NCBI GenBank assembly: GCA_013076295.1
Contig: RQOL01000519.1
Span: 1,550,001 to 1,614,000, forward strand
From: Sanderia malayensis
Lineage: Eukaryota > Cnidaria > Scyphozoa > Semaeostomeae > Pelagiidae
Length of the DNA stretch: 64,000 nt
Direction of reading: 5' to 3'
Both the position numbers and the translations under genes were made by a program. The notes under the pieces are model-generated. The model was not told the origin of the DNA. It saw nothing but the letters and a program-made list of their open reading frames with translations, and did no database searches. The first letter of the stretch is position 1. Every line of letters begins with the position of its first letter. Of this stretch, positions 1-12,043 are shown one piece after another.

Positions 1-3000
1 GTAATAAGATTGCAGCTTGTTTTTACTAGTAGTAAGCAAGTATCAATGTGAATCTTACGTCCGTTGCGGCCTGGAGAGGCATCGCCACTTGGGCCAGTGT
101 TAAAGGATGGCGTTGATCCTGTTATATGTCGAAACCTCATGTAATCATTCGTGCTTACATGCTTCCAATCGCACATCGGTCGGTCAACGGCATCAAAATC
201 GCAATCATGTGGGCCTAAACAAAACAAAAGAGCACTTACAGTCAATACACAAAGTAATTGCATAGCAATCAGTAATATACACGACATGTACGGGCATCAT
301 AGAGTGACCAATTTCATTGCATGTTTAGTTATACATATTTAAATACAAAGTAGTGCTTCAGTTGAACACCTATCAATGGAAACCACTATTCAATGGACAA
401 AAACATTGGACCCAATGGTGTCCGTTATATACGGAGGTTTGACTATTATGAGAAACGCAGGTTGTTAAAGGAGATAGACGTGGAAGTTTGCACTAAAACT
501 TCTTCTCGCACACCAAGGAGAATGAGAAGATCGTTCGAGTTATCGAAGATCAAAAACGAAGCATGCATAGGACAAATAGAAATCACGGAATGTAGAGCAA
601 TATGCGACATTTCTCTAAGAAGATATAAAGGCACTGTACACCCAGTAGTCTATGAACATCTATCATGTTTCATGTTTGCTTACAAAAACATCCATCTATT
701 ATTGTAAAGCCAATATATAATGTATTATTACTTGTACTAATACATTATATTATTACTTGTACTAAAACAGGTAAAGAATGAGAAATGAAGACGGATTCGA
801 ATAACTAAAGCACCGAGAGCTTTGGTTTAAGTTGAAATAGACTCCAAAGTGTATCAATTCAGCTTTTTGGGACGAAAAAGGAGGAAAGGCGAAATGGATA
901 AACATACCGAGATTGCACCGTCCGTTGAAGCAGTTTCCAGAATTGCTATTGGTGCCATTACAAGCAGCTCCACTGCATCTGGGTGCGGGGTCACTGCAAG
1001 TTCTCGATCTGCTCCTGGTGCCCTGTGAACAGCTAACCGAGCACGTGGTCCAAGACGACCATCTTCCCCAATGGCCATCACCTGTAAATAAAAACCAAGC
1101 AATCAATCAATCAATCCGACAATCTAATCATACAATTAAGCAATCAATCAATCAATCCATCAAGCAATCCGACAATCTTAGAATAATCATACAATTAAGC
1201 AATCAATCAATCAATCCATCAAGCAATCCGACAATCTAATCATACAATTAAGCAATCAATCAATCAATCCATCAAGCAATCCGACAATCTAATCATACAA
1301 TTAAGCAATCAATCAATCAATCCATCAAGCAATCCGACAATCTAATCATACAATTAAGCAATCAATCAATCAATCCATCAAGCAATCCGACAATCTAATC
1401 ATACAATTAAGCAATCAATCAATCAATCCATCAAGCAATCCGACAATCTAATCATACAATTAAGCAATCAATCAATCAATCCATCAAGCAATCCGACAAT
1501 CTAATCATACAATTAAGCAATCAATCAATCAATCCATCAAGCAATCCGACAATCTAATCATACAATTAAGCAATCAATCAATCAATCCATCAAGCAATCC
1601 GACAATCTAATCATACAATTAAGCAATCAATCAATCAATCCATCAAGCAATCCGACAATCTAATCATACAATTAAGCAATCAATCAAGCAATCCATCAAG
1701 CAATCCGACAATCTAAGAATAATCATACAGTTAAGCAATTAATAAACCATGTAATCAAGCAAGCAACCATTTAATCAAAGGAGCAGTCAGCGAACCAATC
1801 ATATAATCAGGAATAAAACTAAATATATTGCATGAAGATCGAGTCAAACAATCTGCAAAGTAATGCTGCATGTTAACAATGAACAAAACAGATTTCTTGT
1901 TAGGAAACATTGACTTGCATTGACTTACGTTTGCATTGGCTGCAGTTGACTGTTATCGATTCTCTCGCAATTCCATAACTATTCACACCGGGACAGTTGG
2001 TTACATTCTTGTCAAAGCAATATCTCTGACGATATCTTTTAAACTGTTCTCCGCTGCTCAGGCATGGTCCCCATTCAGACCATAGAGACATACCACCATC
2101 CTCGTCTAAAACGAAAGCAGTAAAACATTTTCAAAATCGATTAAGCAAATAAATAATTGAAACATATATAAAGGAAGAGAGTTTAACTGTAGTAGAGTAT
2201 AAATTGAATACAGTAGAGTATAAATTGAATAAGTCAAGTAAACAAAAGAATAACTGAGACATATATAAAGAAAGAGAGTTTAGCTGTAGTAGAGTATAAA
2301 TTGAATACAGTAGAATATAAATTGAATAAGTCAAGTAAACAAAAGAATAACCGAGACATATATAAAGGAAGAGAGTTTAACTGTGGAAGAGTATAAATTG
2401 AATACAATACAATACTATAGTGTAAAATAATTGTGAAGCTACGCTAGTAAATATTACAGCAAAACTATATTGTGTTTACTACCCACTTTTGCATTGGTAT
2501 AAAGCATTGATCTCAAAGAGATCAAGATCTGAGAAGCCGTCCCTTTGTCCAAGCTTTTGGTCTGGGTTCTCGATGGCCTGGACAGTTGCTTTGCTGTTTT
2601 TTGAGAAGGCTTTCTTACTATAGTGCATGATACCACCAAAATCGTAGGCGGTACCGTGCAGTTGGCTGTATCTTTCTGGCTTCTTGAAGAAATTACTTTC
2701 TTTGCCTGGAGAAACAATTATTGTAAATCAATAATTCAAGATTAAATGTTCGGTCTATCTTGCACAGAATGAAATTTCTTAAAGGAGGAACCCTCCTAGT
2801 AGTCCGGAAACTAACAAGAGGAGAGCACCCCCATTCTCAGGGTCATCAGGACAAGGGTTGAGGTTTTTCCATTACATATTCTTAAACCACAATCGTTCAC
2901 ATGAATTGTGAGACTACCTTTGTTTTTACCAGATATTTATCGCACAAAATATCTGATTAGAAATCGTACAAAATATTTTTAAGACGTTAGTTAGTATACA

Positions 3001-6000
3001 CGCACCTGTTATGATGTTTTCCCAAAAGACCTCGACGAATTGGTCTCTATCGTAGCGCGATTGTTCGTGGTTGAAGCCGATGGCGTGCATGATCTCGTGT
3101 AAGATTGTTCCGATACCCTCGCAGCCACTACCAATGGATATGTCCTGACCGCCACGTCGATAATAAAGCCGACCAACATACGACCAGCACCTGGACATTG
3201 AATAAACAAGGATTATTGGAGAAAGATGGGAAGGAGTGATTAAAACAAGGTTCTTACTGAAATTCTACTAGCACACTATCGCCACTACGTCCAGTCAGCA
3301 TTGAAAATATCGAGTTGAGTAGAGTAATATAATATTGTTAGGTGTTGTTAGGTAGTGAAATAACGAGAGTTTTACTCTCGGAATAGCGAGTTCTTAACAT
3401 TCATGAAGGGGAATATTCATGAACCCCCACTTGTCTCAAACCACTCAAACATCCATGAAACTTGATGAAAAGAGGTATCTTGAAATGATAAGGAGTCTAT
3501 GCGCCTTAAGCAATCAATCAACGAACCAAACAGTACACGTTTTTTTTATAAGAAACCACTTTATAAGAAATTTACTAGTAGAATTTGTGCTAAATTACAA
3601 TAGATTCCTTTGTTCTATTGTTTTCCTTAATAATAGAAAACAATAGAAAATTTAAGAAACTTCTACTAGTAGGGCGTGAGCAAGGTTTCTTATAAAATAA
3701 AAAACATGCATGCTTACAATATTCAAAAATCCATACTGACAGCTTTCAAGGATAGGATCAATTGAACATGGATAACGAATTATCATGTCAAATACTTACC
3801 CTGAAACGTGTTTGAAAACAATCCAGTTAGTCTGGTTAGTAAGATCAGTTGTGAATCGCAGACAGGTTTTGTTTTCATATCGTGCAATTGCTTCCAAGAT
3901 GCCTGATCTGGCTAAAGCTAAAAATTACAAAAATATGTTCAGTACTAGGTTAAGTAATGCTCTAGTTAATAAACTGCCAGGTAAGTATGCCATTGAAACA
4001 GCACTCACAGCAGGCTGCAACATTAAATAGTACACTAGTGACATTTAGACTTACAAGACAGTGATGAGTGAAGTTGGTAAGGCACCATTTTACTCAGCCA
4101 TAAATATTCCATGTTACGATGGGAGCTTCTTTTGTCTTTTTCCGGTGCATTAGGGTCAACAGCTTCATCGCCATCTTTAAGTTCCACTGGAATTGTTTCT
4201 GCTTGTTCTGAAAGTAGAAGCATTACAATTAACAAGTGCTTTTTCATTAGCAAGACCTGATAGTTCCTATTACAAATGTTGTAGGGCTATGCAGACAGAA
4301 CAGCAGTGGAAAACAAATCAGATACCAAAGAGGAAAGGAAAGAGACACATGGTAGGAAAAAGGTAAAATTGGAGAAGGGACATGGGAGGAGCCAGATAAA
4401 GAGAAAAAGAGAGAGGACAGAGAAAAGGAAAAAGAGAGAGGACAGAGAAAGGGAAAAAGAGCGAGGACAGAGAAAGAGAAAAAGAGAAAGTGGAACTAAA
4501 GAAGGACAAAACAAAGAAGAGGGGGTGGAACTGAAGATAAAAAGAGAAAAAGGAAAGAGGAACCAGAGAAGGAGGAAAGAGAGAGAGAAGAGAAGTGTGA
4601 TTTTGATAAGGAGAGAAAAAAGGCAGCTAAAGTATAAAGATAATTGAATTGCTAAGGAATTTACCGGCATTTATTTGCTCAATTGATTTCCCTTGGTTAT
4701 TGTCGTTTGATGACTGATCAGCTGATGGATTCTCTAATAAAACAAAAACAGGAGGACATTGTAAAATGCATGGCTTCTTTTCATTTATACACGCATCTTC
4801 AATTATATTCGAAGTCACCCCCAGAGCTTTTACGGTAATCCAACTTCAGCTAAGAAGACACACGTTTTGCATAAAGGGAAGTCTTCTTGGTAGAAACAGA
4901 TTAGAAGATTAATACAGGTACCTTGTTTCAAAGGAAAACCTTTGCGAACGATTGGTTCAGCAGGCTCGCTAAGAAATTTCCCTTGGTTATTATTGTTAGA
5001 TGACTGATCAGCTGATGGATTCTCTAATAAAACAAAAACAGGAGGACATTGTAAAATGCATGGCTTCTTTTAATTTATACAAGCATCTTCTTTCAATTCA
5101 GTTGTATTCTAATCACCCCCAGAGCTTTTATGGTAATCCAACTTTAGTTAAGAAGACACTGTTCCACTCAAATCAAACGTTTTGTACAAAGGAAAGTGTC
5201 ACATAAAGCATTCTAGTCTTTTGGTAGTAGAAACATAGATTAATAAGCAGGTACCTTGACTCAAAGGAACACCTTTGCGAACGACTGGATCAGCAGCCTC
5301 ATCATAACTCCATTCGAGAGTGCCATCTGTAACGAAGCATTTCACACGTGTTAATTGTGCCAATAGTTTTCAATAGAAATAACTTTAGGATCAGGAGTGG
5401 GAAGAAAAGTTTGCAGAAAATGTATAATACCTTTAGCCTTGGTAGCAGCTGCCTCGAACTCTCTTTTTTGATTTTGCTTACTAAGCTCGGACAATTCTTT
5501 GTCCAACTCTAAAACAGGGAATAATGTTAAGTTACTGAGTAAAAAGAGGTAGATAGGTGAGCACAGCAACAGCTAAATAAAGATCAGAAGGGAATAACAC
5601 GTTATTTAGGTTACCTTGGCCGGGGTGTGCATCACCAACGGAAAGTGATTCGATTTCAGCATCATCTAAATTGTCTGTGTCAAGTGAATTTATCCAATTC
5701 GCATCTGAAAATAAATAATTTTTCTCTCTTTATTGTGACAGGTAAGTTTACCTCAGGCATTGCCTGCGCCCATGTTCCCTTCCCTGCGCTAAATGTTAAA
5801 TCATAGTCAAGATAAAGAGAAGAAAAATGACGTAATCACTGATGCATAATGGGACGGGCAGTCTTAGTGGGCATGCGTGTTACGACAATGATTTAACATC
5901 GACTTTGCATGGCGTTTGACATGCCTAAAAATTGCTTTAAATAAATAAATATGGCATGAATAAATAAATAAATAATATGGAACAAAATTAAGCAAGAATG

Positions 6001-6782
6001 CCTAATAAATCACTCAATGTTGACGCATAGCACAAGCCGGACATTACACCGCTCATTTTCTTTCTATTTAAATTGACCAAAACAACAGCTAAATATACTC
6101 TTATTTGTCCGAAATTCCCGTCTCTATGGAATATTCCTTGTCTAAGCTGTTTACAAAGAATCATGTTTGTCAAATCCTTTTCCGAGGCGGGGCAAGCAGA
6201 TTTCAGCAAACATACACGACCCACGCAGTTCTTGCAAAGACGTATGCCAGTGCATGCTTCCAAGCAAAGCACAGGCGCAAGCAAGATTAATATCTAGAAA
6301 TGATATCCAGGTCATTAGCAACACAGGACTCTCAAGTGAAATTTCCATCTACAGTTTTTCCGCTCTGACTCACAGTTTTAATTGACCAGTTGGAGAATGC
6401 ATGACCCTATTATCAACATGCCAATACGTGTGTGATAATTAGGATCGAGCAATGCAACATGATAAGCATGATAAAGACAGCTTTTTAAGCTCACCCAGAA
6501 TGTATCTATACTACAAGCTTTACATGACTAATTCATGTGCTATATGCACTCGTTTTGCTATAAGAAAACACCTCAAGTTGAGCAAAGCCTCCATGCGCTT
6601 CATTCTTTATTTTTAAACTTGCTTTTTGACAATTTTGACATACTTAGAGCTTTTTATAAACAACGTTTTATGAAAAAAAGGTTTTACTTACTGTCATTAT
6701 TTCCTCTTTGTGTGTGAGCAATGTGCACAAAGCAGAAACTAGCAACTGCTACGAAAACTAACAATGCTACAAGTTTGCCCAT
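1..6782 (-). CDS. Secreted astacin metalloprotease with two TSP1 domains and a MAM domain (3' end outside window)
   Basis: Zinc endopeptidase of the astacin/meprin family, expected to act outside the cell. Thirteen exons join in consistent phase: 6692-6782, 5615-5704, 5431-5508, 5255-5326, 4922-5023, 4665-4733, 4055-4207, 3800-3917, 3006-3190, 2487-2705, 1929-2105, 908-1081 and 59-214. The ATG at 6782 opens a hydrophobic signal peptide (MGKLVALLVFVAVASF). Exons 2-6 encode an acidic pro-region of about 135 residues. The protease domain follows, with the zinc motif HEIMHAIGFNHE, then SRYDRD, and the Met-turn GIMHYS. Two thrombospondin type-1 repeats follow (SLWSEWGPC; WGRWSSWTTCSVSC). The last exon has MAM features (CDFDAVDRPMCDW, then GSTPSFNTGPSGDAS). 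About 561 codons lie in the window. Family and domain order are firm. The 2487 donor was chosen by phase. Substrate and tissue cannot be read from sequence. Confidence 0.88.
1085..1740. repeat. 53-bp minisatellite, about 12 copies
   Basis: Head-to-tail array in the intron between the two TSP1 exons. The marker ccgacaatct recurs at 1228, 1281, 1334 and so on, giving a 53-bp period. Each unit also contains a short run of the tetranucleotide aatc. Inner copies are almost identical and edge copies diverge. Confidence 0.95.
2155..2410. repeat. About 97-bp tandem repeat, 2.5 copies
   Basis: Starts at 2159, 2257 and 2353 share acatatataaa followed by agagagttta and tagagtataaattgaata. It lies in the intron between the protease and first TSP1 exons of the astacin gene. 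Confidence 0.85.
3534..3709. mobile_element. Short MITE related to family B
   Basis: Left end tacacgttttttttataaga and right end ggtttcttataaaataaaaa are inverted copies, matching the ends at 14164 and 58077. The interior carries caatagaaaacaatag, a core shared with other small elements here. It lies in an astacin intron. Confidence 0.6.
4320..4645. repeat. Polypurine minisatellite
   Basis: Over 300 bp almost entirely A and G on the plus strand, with a repeated core of gagaaaaagagagaggaca of about 24-30 bp. It lies in an astacin intron. The long charged reading frames across it are composition artefacts. Such mirror-like purine tracts can form triplex DNA (general knowledge). Confidence 0.8.
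4665..5326 (-). repeat. Tandem duplication inside the astacin pro-region exons
   Basis: Two imperfect direct copies. The segment 4680-4830 matches 4975-5130, including the sequence reading ENPSADQSSN and the flanking intron. The segment around 4911-4970 matches 5246-5310, reading EPIVRKGFPLKQ in one and DPVVRKGVPLSQ in the other. The copies are used differently: exon 4922-5023 fuses both motifs, 5255-5326 keeps only the second and 4665-4733 only the first. All these exons begin and end in phase 1, so gain or loss does not disturb the frame. Confidence 0.85.
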
Positions 6783-9700
6783 GCTGGCTTCTCTGCCTTT
6801 CGCATAGAACTCTGTCTTAGTCAGGCAAAAACTGCTGTCTCTCTCGCCCACTTGCTTCTATACTCAACAATACAGGTTTCTTGTTTACCGATTCAGGACG
6901 GCTGATTTGATGTGAGCATATTTATTTGACAAACAAGTTTCCCCTTGGTAATTAAAGTCGTGAGAGTAATAATGTTTTGCTTTTGAAATATGTTTTGCTT
7001 CATTTTTTAGTCAAGGGAATACAAAACTCCGTTAATATCATGTCAATTTGAATCTTCAATGTGTAAATGAATGAGTGGAATCTCTTTGAATTTTGACAAA
7101 AACATTATCCCACATATGTTTCACAAGATTAGACACTCTATCAATTCGCAAAGGCATAATGTAATGTGGTAAAAACAATGATATTCTTGTTTTGTTTTCA
7201 AACAGGCATGCATGCGTCACATTTCTCCTACGAGTCAACAACTATTACATGCAGAATCTGAAAAACAAGTGTGTCATGTACGTAATTAAGAAAACAAAGA
7301 GCCTTTTCTTTATTACACCTCTGCCACCCATCCCCACACCTTCTACCACCCCCTTTTTGGTACTTAGGAATATATGTCATGTACGTAATTAAGACAAAGA
7401 GCCTTGTCTTTATTACACCCCTGCCACTCATCTCCACAACTCCTACCACCCTATTTTTTGGTATACTTAGTAATCCGGGCTTGAACAAGTAAGGAATGAA
7501 ACTTTGTTGAGATTTCCGGGGATTTTTGAGGATTTTCAGAGGGATTTCCTGCCACACTTGATTTTACTGTGCAAAAGATTGTCGTTTACAGCGGAATGAA
7601 GGGTAAACATTGGTACTGAGGTTCAGAAAAGCTACGAGACTTCCATTGAGCGGGTTATTTTGCGGAAACCCAAATGCTGGCTCAATTGTGGACTCTCGTT
7701 ATTAGGTCATTTTACAAAACGCGTTGCCATGAAAAAGTTTTTACGGAAAAGGTTAATTATAAGCTAGAGTACAGGAGCAATTTGCTTTCAATGTGTTAAG
7801 ATAAATATTACTTTCTCTTGTTTGTTCCAATATTTGTTATTTCCTTGTTGATATGGAAGTAACAATAGACCGCTGATCCTCAACGATTTAATTAAAAACT
7901 TAAAACTGCCAAATTAGAATCGATAATTCTGCTGGGTAATAATGATAAGAATAGAGCTGTTTGTGCGCTGTTTCACGGGCATTCAATGCACCGCAATGCA
8001 GAAGTAAACAAAAGAGCAATTCATAGCATTGCATTCTAAGATATACACGGAATTGTGTTTATGGCATTGTTTTACAGCTTTGCATTGTGATGTGCCGTTT
8101 TCTATGAACAATTGTAATCTTACGACCAGGTCACTTAACAAAGAGCATTGCAACATGTGGGTAGTGGGACCAAACGGAGGCGTATCAAAAGGGTGTATTA
8201 TGGCAACCAATCAAACTTATCCAAACACCGATAACTTGCGTCACTTCACTTCAGGAAAGGGGGCAGTTACTTTTACTTTCATCCAATAATCTATTCAACG
8301 GATATGCATGGAAAAGTTGAAGTAGGATGATTTGAAATTATTGAAAATCGAAGAGAATTAGAAAGACGTGCATATTGATCAAAGTATAAATTAATTAAGG
8401 AGATGCCCGAACGTGTAGCAATGCAAGCTGGGATCGCCAGAGAGGAGGGAAAGAATGCAGCTCGATAAACTAAACGGCAAGAGATGATAAAAACAAACTT
8501 GCATATGATTCGACTTGTCAACGCTTGACTGTAGCCATGTATATACCAGGCGGGGCAAATTGGAAGGTTGCAATGTAGAAATTTAGAAATGATGTAGTTG
8601 AAGTCTAGCAACTTCTAGCATAGCTCATTTCTATCCCTCTAACTTCTGGCATATTGTTACAATTAGAGACGATTCTTATCAACAAACTAACTGGGGTAAT
8701 TCTCTGCTCAACAGTTATGATAATAAAACACGAACATATGTTTGTTGTCAATATTTAAAAACAATGCATACTTCTATACTTGCCTTTTGCATTGGCAAAT
8801 TCAGCAGCGCTGCACGTAACGCAAGCTACCACCAAAATCGCCACCAAGTAGTCCCTCTCAGAGGACAGCATCTTCCTCTGCCAAAGGTATTTCTCTTTCT
8901 TGCTTTTGTGTTTTGTGACTGTATGGTTCTGTTGAGCTTCTTTCTTGTCTTCTCGCTTATTTTCTCCCTCTTTCTCGCAAGAGCTCGATCAAATAATGCG
9001 AGGAGGATTCAGTGGGTGGATGCCTTTAAGACTGACCGAAAGATATCAAAATATATTTTGCTAAGCTGTTGTTCTGATCAACATTCATGTGGGTTAGACG
9101 ATGTGATTGTTCTATTCAAAAGGAGAGAAAGTCGGGCATATTGTTTAATTTTGTTTTGTTGTTCTTGACATTGCACGTGAATGTTCAAAGACAAAAGCAG
9201 ATTTATAAAGGACAAAGCAGATAGTTGACTATTTGCCCTTCAATTCAGGACAGCCCATCGAAGTGGAACATGTATATGGGCTCTCTGTGGGATTTATGAA
9301 AGAGCTCTCCATTGGTCGACTGATTCATTTCATAATAGATGAATGACCAATGGGCAACCTGGGTTTGATTGTCAAAGTCGCACAAAGAATCAATAAAAGA
9401 AAAAACAGTTTTGAACATTGCATTGCATGATATCTTACTTCAAACAACCCTAGATCATATATATGTTAAATTGACAACTATATTCTTTATGTCTCACATT
9501 CTATATCGCTATGCTGGATGCCTTCTATTGTTTAATACATACCACCTATATACTTTTTATTAATTTATCTAATACCTATACCTACCACATCTAATACTTC
9601 TCTCTCTCTCTATTTTAATCTCCATTAATTTATCTTATGTGTATATGTATACCTAAAATATTTATAATTATTACGTGCACTATGTTTAATACATAATGTG

Positions 9701-10409
9701 TGCATGCTAATTATATTTTGTTCATCTTTTGCGTGTTTGACAATAAAATGAAATTTTGTTATATGCTATCTTGTATATCTCTAGTGCATTTTACTGTGTT
9801 CTCTAGTATATTCAAAGCACAGGAATGAGCTATCAGATAATTTAAAGGGCTAACTGCCGATGTGGAGAATGAAGCAAAGAATTTCCAGCCATCCACCCTC
9901 TAAAAGGAAACCAGACAAAACTTTTACACTTCAAATATCGAATAGACAATGAGATGCTTCATTCTCCAAAAGCCTTTTGGCATTCCAAATTTTCTAATAT
10001 CCCATTTCTATGATTCAAAGTAATACGGTACAAAGGCGGTTAATTTAATTGCCCCAGCTTACCTCAAAGGAACAAATTGCATTATTTCCTGGTCATTGCA
10101 AAGCAAAAACATAAATTCTTTGCTTTTCAATGTCAAAGAAGGTTCTGCATTGAAAACAAGAAGGAGCAAATTATACGATCCAAGCAACACGTGTTGTTAT
10201 GGAATTCAAAGATGCAAGGTTTCACATCAATATCTTGTCATGTACGTGCACCAATGCTCGCTGCCCTTGTGTTCCAAGTGTAATATCCTAATATAAGTGT
10301 TCGTGTGAATGTGTCTCATAAATAATGCATCTTAAATGTTGTCTACAAGTTCCCCCCCCCATCTCCCACCCGCTCCGCTGTCTATCTCATCTCCCAGTCA
10401 AGAATTCGT
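6783..10409. other. Intergenic; no gene recognised
   Basis: The left part should contain the astacin promoter. Open frames at 8029-8289 and 8764-9168 (plus) and 8291-8611 (minus) match no family I know and lack supporting exon structure. A 103-bp direct tandem duplication lies at 7271-7475 (tcatgtacgtaattaag repeated). The rest shows AT-rich sequence only. Confidence 0.5.
7271..7475. repeat. Two-copy tandem duplication, about 103 bp
   Basis: Both copies contain tgtcatgtacgtaattaag, then caaagagcctt, tctttattacac and ccaccc segments in the same order, starting near 7271 and 7375. Confidence 0.8.
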
Positions 10410-12043
10410 TTAAATTCTGTTAAACTGGCTTGTTTTTCTGTACATTTCGCTTTTCTTTCCGTTTACGACTTTGCCGTTGGAGTTTATTGCCAAGTACCAA
10501 TGGCGCTTGTCGTTTCTGTGCTCGAAGGATTGATAAGTTGTGTAGTGGTTGTACAGCATGCGTTCAATGAAGACGCACTCCAGTGACTTTACGGCCTGCA
10601 ACGAGTGCAGAAACATAATTATAATAGTCATCATAACAATCATACTAATTATCATAATTATCATACTAATTATCATAATTATAACATAAATTATCATAAT
10701 TATAGCCTTAATTATCATAATTATCATACGAATGATCATAATTATCATAGTTGATCGTAACAACTTCAAGCGTGAACCACTAAATTCGGAAACCTGTACG
10801 CATGCAACAGTCGGCTGACAATGTGGAGATTGTGTATAACAACATAGAAACAACATAATCGCATAGCAACATCAGTAGATGTAGAAAGGAAATGTACTCA
10901 CCCTTGCGGTGACATTTCCAGTTTTTTTGTCCATGCAGATATATTTCTTTGCGCTCAGACTTTTAATCATGACTGCACCGTAACCAACTGACTCCATTTG
11001 CAGACTAGCTAATAAAAAAAGAGATAAAAGCTGGTTATATTCCATCAGGAAAAGTATCTTTCGTTTAGGGATCTCTCGGTTATTATTTGGTCAACCAAGT
11101 GTCACTCGGTCATTAACGGTTAATATAATGACGATCCATACTTACTTCCCGGTGTAATGAACTGATCGGAACCGGATACAACAAATCCTTTCACATTGAC
11201 GGTCTGATCAACTCTGTTGATCAATCGCACTTTTCTGGTCATTGACGGAGTTGTGAGATCTACCACAGGGGTACGATGAGGATAGGATTCAACAGTCGTG
11301 TGCCCACTCCAATGCTTTGCTCCTCCAGTACGAGTCGATTCGGTATCTAGCATGGCAGCCATGCGACGCATGAACACCTTCGCTCTGTCGTCATTATTCC
11401 TAAACGGCCTGTTTGCGAATTTCCGAAGAAACCGCATCGACACAGCTCTTGACTTTGGCCACAAGATGTCGGAGTCACGTTCTTTGTTTCTGGATCTGCT
11501 CAGCCTCACACTGAGTTTGCCAACGGACTCGTTTTCATCGTACAGCTGGAATCGCTTGATGTCGTTGTGGTACGCCTTTGACACAGCTGCTCTGATCTCC
11601 TCCGCAGTCATTACTCGAGGAATGTTGCAGCCACCCGTGTGCAGCATGCAAAATAATATCATGGGTGCTAGCAGTTGAATGATTTGCTGCAAAAACGACA
11701 TAAACAAAAGCTGATAAACAAGTTGATAGCATTCACTGCAATCTAAAACAGCTCTTCAAACGGAATAGTTTCTAATTTCGTTGATGGTACACTATTTAGA
11801 CATTTCAGGCACAGAAAAAACTCGCTATTATAACACAGAAAATGCCAGCTGTTAGTATCCTTGGTTCTAATGCAATTTAAATTGCAACCTGTCTTACTAG
11901 CACTTGAATATCTCAAGTCTCAAGTCTGGAAATTTTCAAGTCAAGTGAAATCTAAAAGTGAAATAAAATTATTGAAATAAATCCAGTTCGTGATGTAAAG
12001 AGGTTACCTTTCTGCAAGTGCTTGCACTGGTAAAGAAGTCCAT
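10410..12043 (-). CDS. Fibroblast growth factor family ligand
   Basis: Secreted ligand for FGF receptor tyrosine kinases. Four exons: 12008-12043, 11146-11686, 10902-11008 and 10410-10595, total 870 nt, 289 residues. Residues 1-35 form a signal peptide spanning the first intron (QLLAPMILFCMLHTGGC). About 140 basic, Arg-rich residues follow before the beta-trefoil, which begins near KVRLINRVDQTVNVKGF. The FGF core is clear: AVMIKSLSAKKYICMDKKTG, then ECVFIERMLYNHYTTYQSF and RHWYLAINSNGKVVNGKKS, matching the family pattern of YLCM, ECVF, YNTY and WYVALNKKG. The two introns within the trefoil fall where FGF genes usually have them. The long basic pre-core region is unusual and could bind heparan sulphate or be cleaved (inference). 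The subfamily is not assigned. Confidence 0.86.
10620..10755. repeat. AT-rich aattatcataattatcat repeat
   Basis: Irregular repetition of attatcata in the last FGF intron, with units of about 9-18 bp. Confidence 0.75.

Noticed and set aside
393..707. Basic plus-strand frame of 104 codons
   Set aside because: Lies in an astacin intron on the other strand, with no recognisable motif or splice context.
3250..3290. Candidate astacin exon reading SGDSVLVEF
   Set aside because: Exons 3800-3917 and 3006-3190 join directly in phase through HVSGCWSYVGR, leaving no room for it.
4287..4670. Long Ser/Leu-rich (minus) and Lys/Glu-rich (plus) open frames
   Set aside because: They are translations of the polypurine minisatellite within an astacin intron; no start context or conservation.
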